Position numbers and translations under genes: made by a program. Under the pieces are notes generated by a model that had not been told where the DNA came from, made no database searches, and worked only from the letters and a program-made list of their open reading frames with translations. From contig NZ_LR214950.1 in assembly GCF_900660495.1 (NCBI RefSeq), positions 868,001-932,000 on the forward strand: a DNA stretch of 64,000 nucleotides. The letters are read 5' to 3'. Positions 56,219-64,000 of the stretch are shown here, in pieces (positions within the stretch are counted from its first letter, which is position 1; each line of letters starts with the position of its first letter). The DNA is from Mycoplasmopsis gallinacea (GTDB lineage Bacteria; Bacillota_I; Bacilli_A; Mycoplasmatales; Metamycoplasmataceae).

Positions 56219-57529
56219 CTATAAAGAAATCAATACTTCTCAAGTAGTTTTATTATTTACTTCATTTTTTTGAACACAATATTCATCTGTTAATCTTTTC
56301 AAGATTCTTTGCACTTGTCTTTGAGATAAATTAATTTGCTCTCCTATTTCTTTAGAAGAAATACTTGGATTAGCTTTAATTAAAAGCAAGATATTTCTTT
56401 CGGTTTTGTTTAATTTATATTCATTTTTTCTTAAGAATCTAAATACAAATTCTTCAGTTCTTATATCATAATCTAAATTGATATTTCCCTTTTTACATAA
56501 ATTGTATGTGGCTGCAAAACCAGATGCTAAACTTTCCATTTTGTTTCAAAGAACTAGGACATTAGAAATAACATGATTTCTAACTTTGCTATTTGAAACA
56601 ATTTTTGCAAAATCTTCCGGTGTTATATCATGATAGTAACTACCTGGTGTTCATATTTCTACCATTTTTTTCGAAATGTTAATTGTGTGAGAATTTATTT
56701 GTAAATAGTCTGCATGAGCAAATGAATTAACAACAATTTCTCTAATTGCTTCAAGTGGAATTTCGTATTCATGTTGTCTTTCTAATCCAACTATTGTGTA
56801 TTTTGAATTTATATTATTTGTTATAAATTCAACACTATGTTCTATTAAATCAAAGATATTACCACTTTTTATTTGATAATCAGAAACAGTGTTATCATCA
56901 TTTAATAATTTAAGGTATAAACGAATAGGTTCATTTTTAGAAAATAAAAGGTTTCCAGCGTTGGTTAAGTTCTTATCTTCTTTATCCATTAAATTTAATT
57001 TAATAAGAATTTCTTCGTTAGAAAGATTTTGGAATTTATCAGGTTTATTGAACTTCAAAAAATTAACAAAAGATTCAAATCTATCAGGATCTAAATCATT
57101 TACAGTAGTTTTAGCAACTGCTAATGTTTCTCAATTTGCATAATTTGTTTTAAAGAACATTTTTTGAATCTCGTTATAATCCATTTTTACATTCTTGTCA
57201 GCGACTCTTTTGTAAAAAACTCCTTTATAACAAAATACACCTTTTCCACTGAATTCTATTTTGATATATTGCTTACCATTTTCAGCATCTACTAATTTTA
57301 TTTCTGGGTAAATCTTTGGTTCAATTTTTTGCTGAATGTGATTATGAATTTCTCTAATTTTTTGACTTGTAAAATCTCCGCCAATTACTTCACCATCATC
57401 TCTTACACCAAAATATAATGTACCTTTGTTATGTTTATTTAATATAGCAACAATACCTTTTAAACCATCTTCTAAATTATTTAAACTTTCCTTGAATTCA
57501 ATTTGTTCATTTTCTTTTCCAATATTCAT
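56219..57529 (-). CDS. AlbA_2 (Schlafen-AAA) domain transcriptional regulator-like protein
   Basis: The 436-residue protein reads three TGA codons as Trp. The N-terminal AlbA_2 domain (about 1-130) shows ENEQIEFKESL, GIVAILNKHNKGTLYFGVRDDGEVIGGDF and GVFYKRVADKNVKM. A GHKL-like ATP-binding region follows at about 200-300 (EIPLEAIREIVVNSFAHADY, EIWTPGSYYHDITPEDF). A winged helix-turn-helix ends the protein (ERNILLLIKANPSISSKEIGEQINLSQRQVQRILKRL). Proteins of this architecture are accessory regulators of patchy distribution. Its ATG at 57529 lies just 35 bases from an array of ten 12-bp repeats, which the protein could bind or which could tune its expression. Confidence 0.87.
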
Positions 57530-57563
57530 AATTACCCCTTCAATTTTCTAAATTAAATTATAC

Positions 57564-57683
57564 AAATGTCGCCTCAAATGTCGCCTCAAATGTCGCCTCA
57601 AATGTCGCCTCAAATGTCGCCTCAAATGTCGCCTCAAATGTCGCCTCAAATGTCGCCTCAAATGTCGCCTCAAATGTCGCCTC
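57564..57683. repeat. 12-bp tandem repeat array 1 (10 perfect units)
   Basis: Ten identical units of AAATGTCGCCTC fill 120 bp with no interruption, then a partial AAATG. The unit is half G+C in an otherwise very AT-rich region. The array begins 35 bp upstream of the AlbA_2 start codon and a TATAAT-like box on the minus strand lies beyond it (about 57723-57728), so it would be transcribed as a leader. The minus-strand unit contains GAGG, a ribosome-site-like core, every 12 bases. With UGA as Trp all reading frames through it are open. Confidence 0.97.
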
Positions 57684-57827
57684 AAATGACATGATAGGCG
57701 TGGTGATAAATCATACAATAAAATTATATTCTTTTTATAAATAAAATTAAATATAGTATTAAAAGATTATTAAGTAAATAATAAAATAATTATTCCTAAT
57801 TCAAAATATTTCTCTGTGCGCAACCAC

Positions 57828-57959
57828 GAATGTCGCCTCAAATGTCGCCTCAAATGTCGCCTCAAATGTCGCCTCAAATGTCGCCTCAAATGTCGCCTCA
57901 AATGTCGCCTCAAATGTCGCCTCAAATGTCGCCTCAAATGTCGCCTCAAATGTCGCCTT
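57828..57959. repeat. 12-bp tandem repeat array 2 (11 units)
   Basis: Eleven units of the same 12-mer; the first has G in place of the first A, the last ends in T instead of C. It is separated from array 1 by 144 bp, which is itself a multiple of 12. An apparent 82-residue minus-strand ORF of repeated RRHL is only the repeat read in one frame. In the plus frame each array reads as repeated MSPQ (about 43-45 residues), without a ribosome site. Confidence 0.97.
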
Positions 57960-58099
57960 TTAGGTAGTCTATAATAAATAGTGTTGTAGATAAAATAATA
58001 ATACAAATTAATATTCATTATATAAATCAGTTTATAAATAAGTATGTTATAAGTGTAAAAGGCTTATTAATGCTTAATTAATCTAAGGGATATAAATGC

Positions 58100-58134
58100 A
58101 AAGTAAACAAAAAATACAACCTAAGTTGTATTTT
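58100..58134 (-). terminator. Terminator after the ZIP gene; copy 2 of the duplicated terminator element
   Basis: Perfect 10-bp stem AAAATACAAC / GTTGTATTTT (58111-58120, 58125-58134) just after the ZIP stop. Nearly the same element follows the AlbA_2 gene at 56168-56206. Confidence 0.8.
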
Positions 58135-58135
58135 A

Positions 58136-59149
58136 TTATCCATGGACATGGAAAATTAAAATTAATGCAGAAGTGATTATTCCTAAAAACACAAGTAAAA
58201 CTGATCTTGATAAACTTTTTTTGTCAATTTTGTTGTGATAAAATTCAGGCACAAATTCAACAATTGATGTAAAGACAAACACTCCAGCAATTGCTGAAAG
58301 GAAAATTGCCTTTAAGTATCAAGCGTGATTTAAATACCCACCTATGAAAATCCCAAGCATCATGAATGGTAAAAATAAAGATAATCCTAAAAATGATAAT
58401 AGAAGTGATTTTCAAGTTGAATATCCTGATTCTCTAAGACGGTAGTAAAAGACAATCTCTTCTGGAATTAAGTGGAAAATTAATGATAAAAAGTAAGTTA
58501 AAGTTAAACTAGTATTTTTACCCTCAATTAAAAGTGAAAGGTTATATCCAAGTAAAATACCTTCTGGAATTCTGTGAGTTAAAAGTAAAATTAGAGCAAC
58601 AATTTTTAATTTAGCACTTACTTTATCAACAATATCGATTTGATCACTATCATTAAAAAGAAACTCAGGATGATCATGAGAATGATGTTCATCATGCGAA
58701 TGATCATGCACAAAAGCTTTCATTTTTGAGTTTGCAAGCAGTTTTTTGTTGATTTTATATGCAATTACATTTTTGACAGTAAAAGCAAATAAAAGACCAA
58801 CGATAAATCCGCCAAAAACTACCCCAAAATTCAGTAAGTATTGATAAGATTTAATGTTATTTAAGTTTTTGGTAGCAAGTCAAGTAGCTCCATAAGTAGT
58901 TGATACTTCAAGCGATTCACGCATGAATCCAAAAAGTGCCATTACTAAGAAAAATCCAGATGAAAAAGCATATAAATACATTTTGCTTTTTCCTGTGATT
59001 TTATTTTTTCGATGTGAAAAAATAAGTGTGATAAACACTGGGATGCAAAGGAGAATTAATAAAACAATAAAGACGATTAAAACCTTTGCTCCAGCCTCGT
59101 TAAAATTGCTATCTAGTAAAAATTCATAAAAGTCTTTTAAAAAAGTCAT
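58136..59149 (-). CDS. ZIP-family metal transporter
   Basis: The 337-residue membrane protein has about eight hydrophobic helices. A histidine-rich cytoplasmic loop (HDHSHDEHHSHDHPE, about 145-160) lies between helices 3 and 4. TM4 carries THRIPEGILLG and TM5 HLIPEEIVFYY, matching the metal-binding HxxPEG and HxxPxE motifs of ZIP transporters. It should import zinc or a related divalent metal. It is followed on the same strand by the terminator at 58111-58134, and its start lies 9 bases after the yebC stop, so the two are co-transcribed. Confidence 0.93.
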
Positions 59150-59158
59150 TAAACTTTC

Positions 59159-59905
59159 CTATTCTTCTGATTCTTCACTAGCAAATTGAATATTGATGTT
59201 GTGGTATACGTTTTGCACATCTTCATCATCTTCAATTTTCTTAACAAATTCTAATAATTTAGCTTCTTTTTCAGCGTCATAATCAACATACATATTTGGA
59301 ATATATGTTACTTCACATTGAATGAAGTTTTCAATTTCGAAGTTAGATTCAATAGCATTTTTAAGCTCTGAAAAATTCTCCGGTAAACAAGTAACTACAT
59401 ATGAATTATCTGTTGTTTCGATGTTATCAGCACCATTTTCAAGTGCAATAAGCATAATTCCATCTTCATCAACAATACTTTTATCAATTTCGATAATTCC
59501 TTTTTTATCGAATGCAAAAGGAATTTGTCCTGTTTTCCCCAAAGTAGCATTTTGTTTGTTAAAAAGAGCTTGAATGTTTGATTTAACTCTATTTAAGTTA
59601 TCACTAAGAGTAACTACGATAAAAGTAGCTCCACCAGAAACTGTTGCGTTAAATACAGTTTCTAAATAAGCATCCCCTTTATCTCCTTTTGCTTTAGCAA
59701 TAGCTCTTTCAATGTTATCTTTAGGCATGTTTTTTGATTTAGCTTTTGAAATAGCCAATTTTAAAGCTGGGTTCATTTCAGGATCAGGTCCAAGTTTAGC
59801 TGCTACGAAAATTTCTTTTGAAAGCTTTTGGAAAATTTTTCCCCTTGCTGCATCTTGAGCCCCTTTACGGTGCGCGATATTGGCTGCGTGTGAGTGTCCT
59901 GCCAT
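59159..59905 (-). CDS. yebC: YebC/PmpR family protein
   Basis: The 248-residue protein has the standard family start MAGHSHAANIAHRKGAQDAARGKIF, KLAISKAKSKNMPKDNIERAI, and the C-terminal DDDEDVQNVYHN-like stretch. Members were long annotated as transcriptional regulators, and recent work on the family links some to relief of ribosome stalling at proline-rich stretches. That second role would partner with EF-P, encoded about 1 kb away on the other strand. An AAGGAGAAATA site precedes the ATG. Confidence 0.96.
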   Translation of the reverse strand: MAGHSHAANIAHRKGAQDAARGKIFQKLSKEIFVAAKLGPDPEMNPALKLAISKAKSKNMPKDNIERAIAKAKGDKGDAYLETVFNATVSGGATFIVVTLSDNLNRVKSNIQALFNKQNATLGKTGQIPFAFDKKGIIEIDKSIVDEDGIMLIALENGADNIETTDNSYVVTCLPENFSELKNAIESNFEIENFIQCEVTYIPNMYVDYDAEKEAKLLEFVKKIEDDEDVQNVYHNINIQFASEESEE

Positions 59906-59928
59906 AATTATTTCTCCTTATTTTCTTA

Positions 59929-60723
59929 TTATTTAACTTTTCTTGGTTTGTAAATTGGATCACGTTTGTGTTGTGATCTAATGTGTGCATTTTGTATTTT
60001 TGTAATTGTTTGCTTTGAAAGGTTTTTGTCAATTGCACTTAAATCATCAAGGTGATTTAAGTAAAAATCAAGATCTTGATAAGTAAAACCTAATTCATCT
60101 TCATCGGTTTGACCTTCTCATAAACCAGCTGAAGGTTTTTTATTTACAATTGAACTTGGAACTCCTAAAAGTGAAGCAATAAATTTAACTTCCCCTTTAG
60201 TTAATCTTGAAATTGGAAGTAAATCAGCACCTCCATCTCCAAATTTAGTAAAGTAACCAATAAAGGTTTCATCTTCATTATCAGTTCCTAAAACAAGTGC
60301 ATTTTTTTGTTGTGCAATAGCATAAAGAGTAGTCATTCTAAGTCTTGGTTTAATATTAGCAATGGCTAATTTATTATCAAGATTGCTAATTGCTCCTTTA
60401 AGAGATTTGAAAGCATCAGTTAAATTGACTCTTTCAAAGGAATCATTAAAAGCTGTCTCTAAGTCATTAATGTGCTCTAAATCACTTTTAGTCATCTCAA
60501 TAATAGGCATTACAACACCAGTTGTGTTTTCAGGGAATACACTTGAAGCAATCGCATATACAAGTGAAGAATCAATTCCTGAGCTAATTCCGACCACAAA
60601 ACCTTTAGCATTTGCTTTTTTAGCTCTGTATTTTAAGAAATTCTTGATTGTTTGTACGTATTTTAAAGCAAGTTCTTTGTCATAAATTGCTTTACCATCA
60701 ACATATTTTGTTATTTTACTCAT
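59929..60723 (-). CDS. nadE: NH3-dependent NAD synthetase
   Basis: The 264-residue enzyme makes NAD from deamido-NAD. It lacks a glutaminase domain, so ammonia is the likely donor. The ATP PP-loop is FVVGISSGIDSSLVYAIAS, and TDNEDETFIGYFTKFGDGGADLLPISRLTKGEV is diagnostic. ATG 60723 (MSKITKYVDG) is chosen over ATG 60744 because a TATAAT at 60746-60751 would place transcription start inside the first seven codons of the longer form. It acts one pathway with pncB at 62257. Confidence 0.95.
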
Positions 60724-60745
60724 GAGTAATATATAACCTTTCATT

Positions 60746-60751
60746 ATTATA
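60746..60751 (-). promoter_or_regulatory. Probable -10 box of the nadE-yebC-ZIP operon
   Basis: TATAAT on the minus strand 23 bases upstream of the chosen nadE ATG; it decides against the start at 60744. Confidence 0.6.
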
Positions 60752-60860
60752 GTTCATTTTGTTAAAATATTATACTTAAAAAGTTTTAACCTAACTAAAG
60801 ATTTTGTATAATTAAACTAAATTTATATATACCAAAGCAATTATAAAAACGAGGTACAAA

Positions 60861-61424
60861 ATGATTAACGTAAACGAATTTAAACCAGGAATTACTTTCC
60901 AAGATGGTGATGATATTTTTGTTGTTTTAGAAGCACAACACTCAAAACAAGGGCGTGGACAAGCTAACGTTAAAGCTAAAGTAAAAAACTTACGTACAGG
61001 TTCAACAACTATTAAATCATATACAGGTGGAGATAAAGTAAAACCAGCTCACATTGATAAAAGAAAAATGAACTACCTTTACAACGATGGTGAAAACATT
61101 GTTTTAATGGATAATGAAACATATGAACAAGTTGAAATCCCTGTTAAAAATGTTGAATGAGAACTTAACTTTTTAAAAGATGGAAGAGAAGTGCAAATCC
61201 GTAAATATCAAGAAGAAGTTTTAGATATTGAACTTCCAGCTAACGTAGATTTAGTAGTTACAAATGCACCAGATGCTGTTAAAGGAAACACAACAACTAA
61301 CCCTCAGAAAAAAGTTATTGTAGAAACTGGTTTTGAACTTGAAACTCCTATGTTTATTAAAGAAGGTGATGTGATTTTAGTATCAACAGAAACTGGAAAA
61401 TACGTAGGAAAAAACAATAAATAA
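60861..61424 (+). CDS. efp: Elongation factor P with Arg at the modified-loop tip
   Basis: The 187-residue protein promotes peptide bonds at proline stretches. The three domains are complete: KOW-like N-terminus INVNEFKPGITFQDGDDIFVVLEAQHSKQG, OB domain starting KNVEWELNFL, and the C-terminal VETGFELETPMFIKEGDVILVSTETGKYV. The loop that normally reads KPGKG reads KQGRG, so residue 32, equivalent to the modified Lys34 of E. coli, is Arg. Its own stop overlaps the ATG of the next gene by one base. Confidence 0.96.
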
Positions 61425-61735
61425 TGAATTCAATTACTGTTTCAAATAATAAAATTTTAACTTATGTCGTAGAAGAATCAGCTCTTTTTGATTCGATTAA
61501 CATTGCAATTAAACAAATTAAATATGTGCGTTTAATTGGTGATCCGCGACTAAGTTTTGATGATTCAAAATCAAATTTACAAATTTATTTAAGCATTAAA
61601 ATTAACACTAAAAATGAAGGAATCGATTCATTTGATGTCCTTAAAGAAGTTGTTAGTTCAGTTGAAAAAGCTTGCTCATTTTTAATTGATCAAAAACCAA
61701 TTAATGTGCAAGTGGTAGTGCTTGATAATAATTAA
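61424..61735 (+). CDS. Small Asp23/Gls24-like protein
   Basis: The 103-residue protein has an alternating strand-helix pattern with a C-terminal VVSSVEKACSFLIDQKPINVQVVVLD, resembling the short Asp23 (DUF322) proteins that follow efp in Gram-positive genomes. It has no signal or membrane segment. Translationally coupled to efp by a one-base overlap; a terminator follows directly. Identification is by position and pattern. Confidence 0.72.
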   Translation: MNSITVSNNKILTYVVEESALFDSINIAIKQIKYVRLIGDPRLSFDDSKSNLQIYLSIKINTKNEGIDSFDVLKEVVSSVEKACSFLIDQKPINVQVVVLDNN

Positions 61736-61740
61736 AAAAC

Positions 61741-61767
61741 AAAAACTGACTTTTGAAGTCGGTTTTT
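61741..61767 (+). terminator. Terminator of the efp operon
   Basis: Stem AAAAACTGAC / GTCGGTTTTT (one T-G pair) followed by T, 5 bases after the stop. Confidence 0.85.
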
Positions 61768-61776
61768 TAGATAAAT

Positions 61777-62124
61777 ATGAAAAAATATCAAGACCAAATT
61801 ATTGATTATGGAATTTACCGCAAGCTTTTTATTGATGATGTTAAAGAATACCTTATGCGTGTTAATAAAAAAAGCTTATTTAGCTCTTTAACAAGCAAGC
61901 AGAGGTTTGAAATTTCTAGTGAACTAACAAAATTAATTAAAGAGCTTGAAAGTCATAAAATTTCTAACGCTAACTTAGAAGCTAATCGTAATGCTTATTT
62001 AAAAAGAAAAAGAGAATATTTTTTTAAACTCAATGGTTATAAAATTATAATAATTGGACTGTTAGGGCTTATTTGCTTTATTTTAATTTTAACTTTAGTA
62101 TTTTTACAAACAAATTTAGCATAG
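61777..62124 (+). CDS. Small single-pass membrane protein, unknown
   Basis: The 115-residue protein is not recognised. The first 85 residues are charged and helical (KQRFEISSELTKLIKELESHKISNANLEANRNAYLKRK has coiled-coil character). The last 25 are one hydrophobic helix (IIIIGLLGLICFILILTLVFL), giving a C-terminal anchor with the bulk on the cytoplasmic side. It begins 9 bases after the efp terminator with no clear ribosome site, and a strong hairpin overlaps its stop. Confidence 0.65.
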   Translation: MKKYQDQIIDYGIYRKLFIDDVKEYLMRVNKKSLFSSLTSKQRFEISSELTKLIKELESHKISNANLEANRNAYLKRKREYFFKLNGYKIIIIGLLGLICFILILTLVFLQTNLA

Positions 62125-62167
62125 CAAAGAAAAATCAAAGCATTTTTGATTTTTCTTTGCTATTTTA
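62121..62167 (+). terminator. Strong terminator at the stop of the membrane protein
   Basis: Perfect 19-bp stem (62121-62139 with 62145-62163), loop of 5, then TTTT. It begins at the stop codon itself. Confidence 0.9.
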
Positions 62168-62256
62168 ATGTGCTTTGAATCTATAAAGAGAGCTAAAATC
62201 TAAAAAATGTTATAATTTATTTTACAAATAAAAGTCCAAAATTCAAAGGAATAATT

Positions 62257-63273
62257 ATGAAACATGAAAAAACTAAATATATAGCTAGTTATTTTGAAAA
62301 AACTAAAACAATTTTAGAAAATGAAATGCCAAATAATGTAATTAAGCTTCAATTTTTCCAAAGAAAAGATGATTCTATGCTTGCAGGTATGGAAGAAGTT
62401 TTAAATTTACTTGAAGAAGTAACTGATACAAGCAAATACACTATTAGATACTTAAAAGATGGAACCATTATTAATAATTTAGATATTGTTTTAGAACTTG
62501 AAGGACACTATCAAGATTTTGGAATCTGAGAAGGAATGATTGATGGTATTTTAGCTAGAAACACCTCAATTGCAACCAATGCATATCATTGTAAAAAAGC
62601 TGCTAATGGCAAAGAAATTATTTTTATGGGCGATCGTGCTGATCATTATATTAACCAAGAAAATGATGGAAAAGCGGTTGCAATTGGTGGACTTAAAACA
62701 GTTTCAACTCAGGCGCAAAAAGCTTGAAGCAATCTCTCAGATGATGAATCAATTTTTGGAAGTATGCCCCATGTATTAATTCAAGGTTTTGGTGGTGATG
62801 TAGTTAAAGCTACCAAAGCTTTCGCAAAGCATTTTCCTAAACACAAATTAATCGCTTTGGTTGATTATCATAATGATGTTATTACTGAATCATTAAAAGT
62901 GTGAAAAGAACTTGGTGATAAGGTATGAGGAATTAGAATTGATACTTCAAAAAACATGGTTGATCATATGTTTGATAACGATGAAGAGAAACATTACGGA
63001 GTTAATCCAGAGCAAGTATTTAGACTTAGAAAAGCTCTTGATGAAGCTGGTGCTACAAAATACAAAATTGTAGTTTCTAGTGGGTTTAACCCTGAAAAAA
63101 TCAAGCTTTTTGAATCCTTAAAAGTTCCAGTGGATTTTTATGGAGTAGGTCAAAGCATTTTCAAATTAAATAATTCATTTTCAGCAGATGCAACAATTCT
63201 AAATGGAGAAAAAGAAGCTAAAGAAGGCCGTTTTTATCGTGAGAACCCTAATTTAATTCTTTACAAAAAATAG
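62257..63273 (+). CDS. pncB: Nicotinate phosphoribosyltransferase
   Basis: The 338-residue enzyme converts nicotinate to nicotinate mononucleotide in NAD salvage. It has YIASYFEKTKTILENEMP, DRADHYINQENDG (substrate loop), GTMPH replaced by GSMPHVLIQGFGGDVVKATKAF, ALVDYHNDVITESLKVWKEL, WGIRIDTSKNMVDHM and the phosphate site VVSSGFNPEKIKLF with FYGVGQSIF. The gene precedes the pseudouridine synthase with no gap. Together with nadE it makes a short salvage route from nicotinate. Confidence 0.95.
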
Positions 63274-63987
63274 ATGAATAAAATTAGAATTGATAAACTT
63301 GTTTCAAGTTGTTTAAACCTTTCAAGAGCGGAAGCTAAAAAGTTAATTAGCAAAAAGAAAATACTTGTAAATAATGTATCTATTGCTCAAAGCAGTTACA
63401 TTATTGATTTAGATAAAGATGAAGTTTTATATGAAAATCAAAAACTTCTTTATCAAGAATTTTTCTACTTTGTGCTAAATAAACCTTCTGGTTATATTTG
63501 TTCTTGAAATAGTGATGAAGGAGCAATTATCTTTGATCTTTTAGATCGAAAAGATCAAGCTATCAAGGATTTAAACACTTTTGGTAGATTAGATAAAGAT
63601 ACTACCGGGATCATTATTTTATCTAATGATGGTAAGCTAAATCACGAGCTTTTTTCAGGTAAAAAGCACGTAGATAAAACTTATTTAGCTACTTTAGATA
63701 AAAGTGTAAATATAGATGATCTACTTATCTTAGAAAAAGGTATTGATATTGGTGATGGTGAATTTACTAAGGAGTGTAAAGCAATCAAAATCAATAATAA
63801 TTTAGTGCAACTTACAATTTCTGAAGGTAAATACCATCAAGTTAAAAGAATGTTTAAAGCAATTGGTTATGAAGTTATTAAGCTTCATCGAAGTGCGATT
63901 GGAAATATGAATTTAATTGATTTAAACATCTTAGAAGGAAAGTATATTCAGTTAACTAAAGAGCAAGTTTTATCTCTAATAGGCTAA
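63274..63987 (+). CDS. RsuA/RluB-family pseudouridine synthase
   Basis: The 237-residue enzyme isomerises a specific rRNA uridine. An S4 RNA-binding domain is at the N-terminus (IRIDKLVSSCLNLSRAEAKKLISKKKILVNN). The catalytic motif is TFGRLDKDTTGIIILSNDG with the conserved Asp, and SEGKYHQVKRMFKAIGYEVIKLHRSAIGN is typical of the RsuA/RluB/E/F group. Which rRNA position it modifies cannot be decided here; the length and the S4 domain favour RsuA-like. It starts immediately after pncB with no space, so it is co-transcribed. Confidence 0.92.
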
Positions 63988-64000
63988 AAATCATATTCAA

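Larger units (their letters stand above)
57530..58135. other. Repeat-rich intergenic region between the AlbA_2 and ZIP genes
   Basis: About 600 bases without a real gene. It consists of array 1, a 144-bp AT-rich spacer with a probable minus-strand promoter, array 2, about 140 bp of AT-rich DNA, and the ZIP terminator at 58111-58134. Confidence 0.7.

Noticed and set aside
57564-57959. CRISPR array
   Set aside because: Units are 12 bp and directly joined with no variable spacers, and no cas gene is in the window.
57770-58018. 82-residue minus-strand ORF made of repeated RRHL
   Set aside because: It is the 12-bp array read in one frame; all frames are open because UGA codes for Trp. No ribosome site or conserved sequence supports it.
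60724-60744. Upstream ATG start for nadE
   Set aside because: The TATAAT at 60746-60751 would place the transcript start within the extra codons.

Overview
The window is a contiguous piece of a mollicute chromosome, most likely a Mycoplasma/Mycoplasmopsis species. It is very AT-rich. UGA is read as tryptophan in almost every gene: conserved Trp positions in UvrC, PdhC, PheT, DnaE, GapA and the proteases are TGA, so stops at TGA are not real stops. Spacing is tight, with many ATG/TAA one-base overlaps. Surface proteins are lipoproteins or single-pass anchored proteins. No rRNA or tRNA gene was seen. I cannot fix the species from sequence alone.

Layout. 1-10.4 kb: an F1-like ATPase cluster (alpha-like and beta-like subunits plus membrane/accessory proteins) running directly into two lipoproteins with the trypsin-like DUF31 fold of the mycoplasma immunoglobulin protease (MIP) family. 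10.4-13.2 kb: a lone AAA/DUF4143 ATPase behind an unusual repeat pair, then a zinc alcohol dehydrogenase. 13.3-27 kb: core genes uvrC, the pyruvate dehydrogenase operon pdhABCD, rarA, pheS-ung-pheT and glyA. 27-32 kb (minus strand): a small accessory island with a NYN-LOTUS RNase-like protein, a DpnII-like restriction enzyme and its Dam/DpnM-like methylase, a YqaJ-like nuclease and a dNMP-kinase-like protein. 32.3-40.7 kb: a replication and housekeeping block, dnaE, polA-type 5'-3' exonuclease, coaE, DnaB/DnaD-like, DnaI-like, fmt and gapA, an order reminiscent of Firmicutes. 40.8-42.7 kb: thiol peroxidase, an unknown and a GNAT enzyme. About 1 kb of non-coding DNA follows, then a MATE exporter with a structured leader. 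45.4-52.7 kb (minus): one giant (about 2450 aa) surface protein with a chain of lipoprotein-17-like repeats and a C-terminal DUF31-type serine protease domain. 52.8-55.9 kb (minus): LemA, a DUF3137-like protein and an aldehyde dehydrogenase. 56.2-58.1 kb: an AlbA_2/Schlafen-AAA regulator whose upstream region carries two arrays of a 12-bp tandem repeat (10 and 11 units). 58.1-64 kb: ZIP transporter, YebC, nadE, efp, an Asp23-like protein, a membrane protein, pncB and an RsuA-type pseudouridine synthase.

Three themes tie the window together. First, host interaction: three DUF31 proteases, two of them abutting an F1-like ATPase, suggest an energised surface proteolysis machine. Second, fermentative energy metabolism: GapA, PDH with its lipoyl domains moved from E2 to E3, an alcohol dehydrogenase with a predicted NAD preference, an aldehyde dehydrogenase and NAD salvage by PncB and NadE. 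Third, defence and variability: a frameshifted DpnII-like enzyme, the 12-bp repeat arrays and regulator-like inverted repeats. Three genes (pdhA, the DpnII-like gene and the giant protease gene) each need exactly one extra base to be intact, all next to A or T runs. That could be real variation or a signature of sequencing indels.
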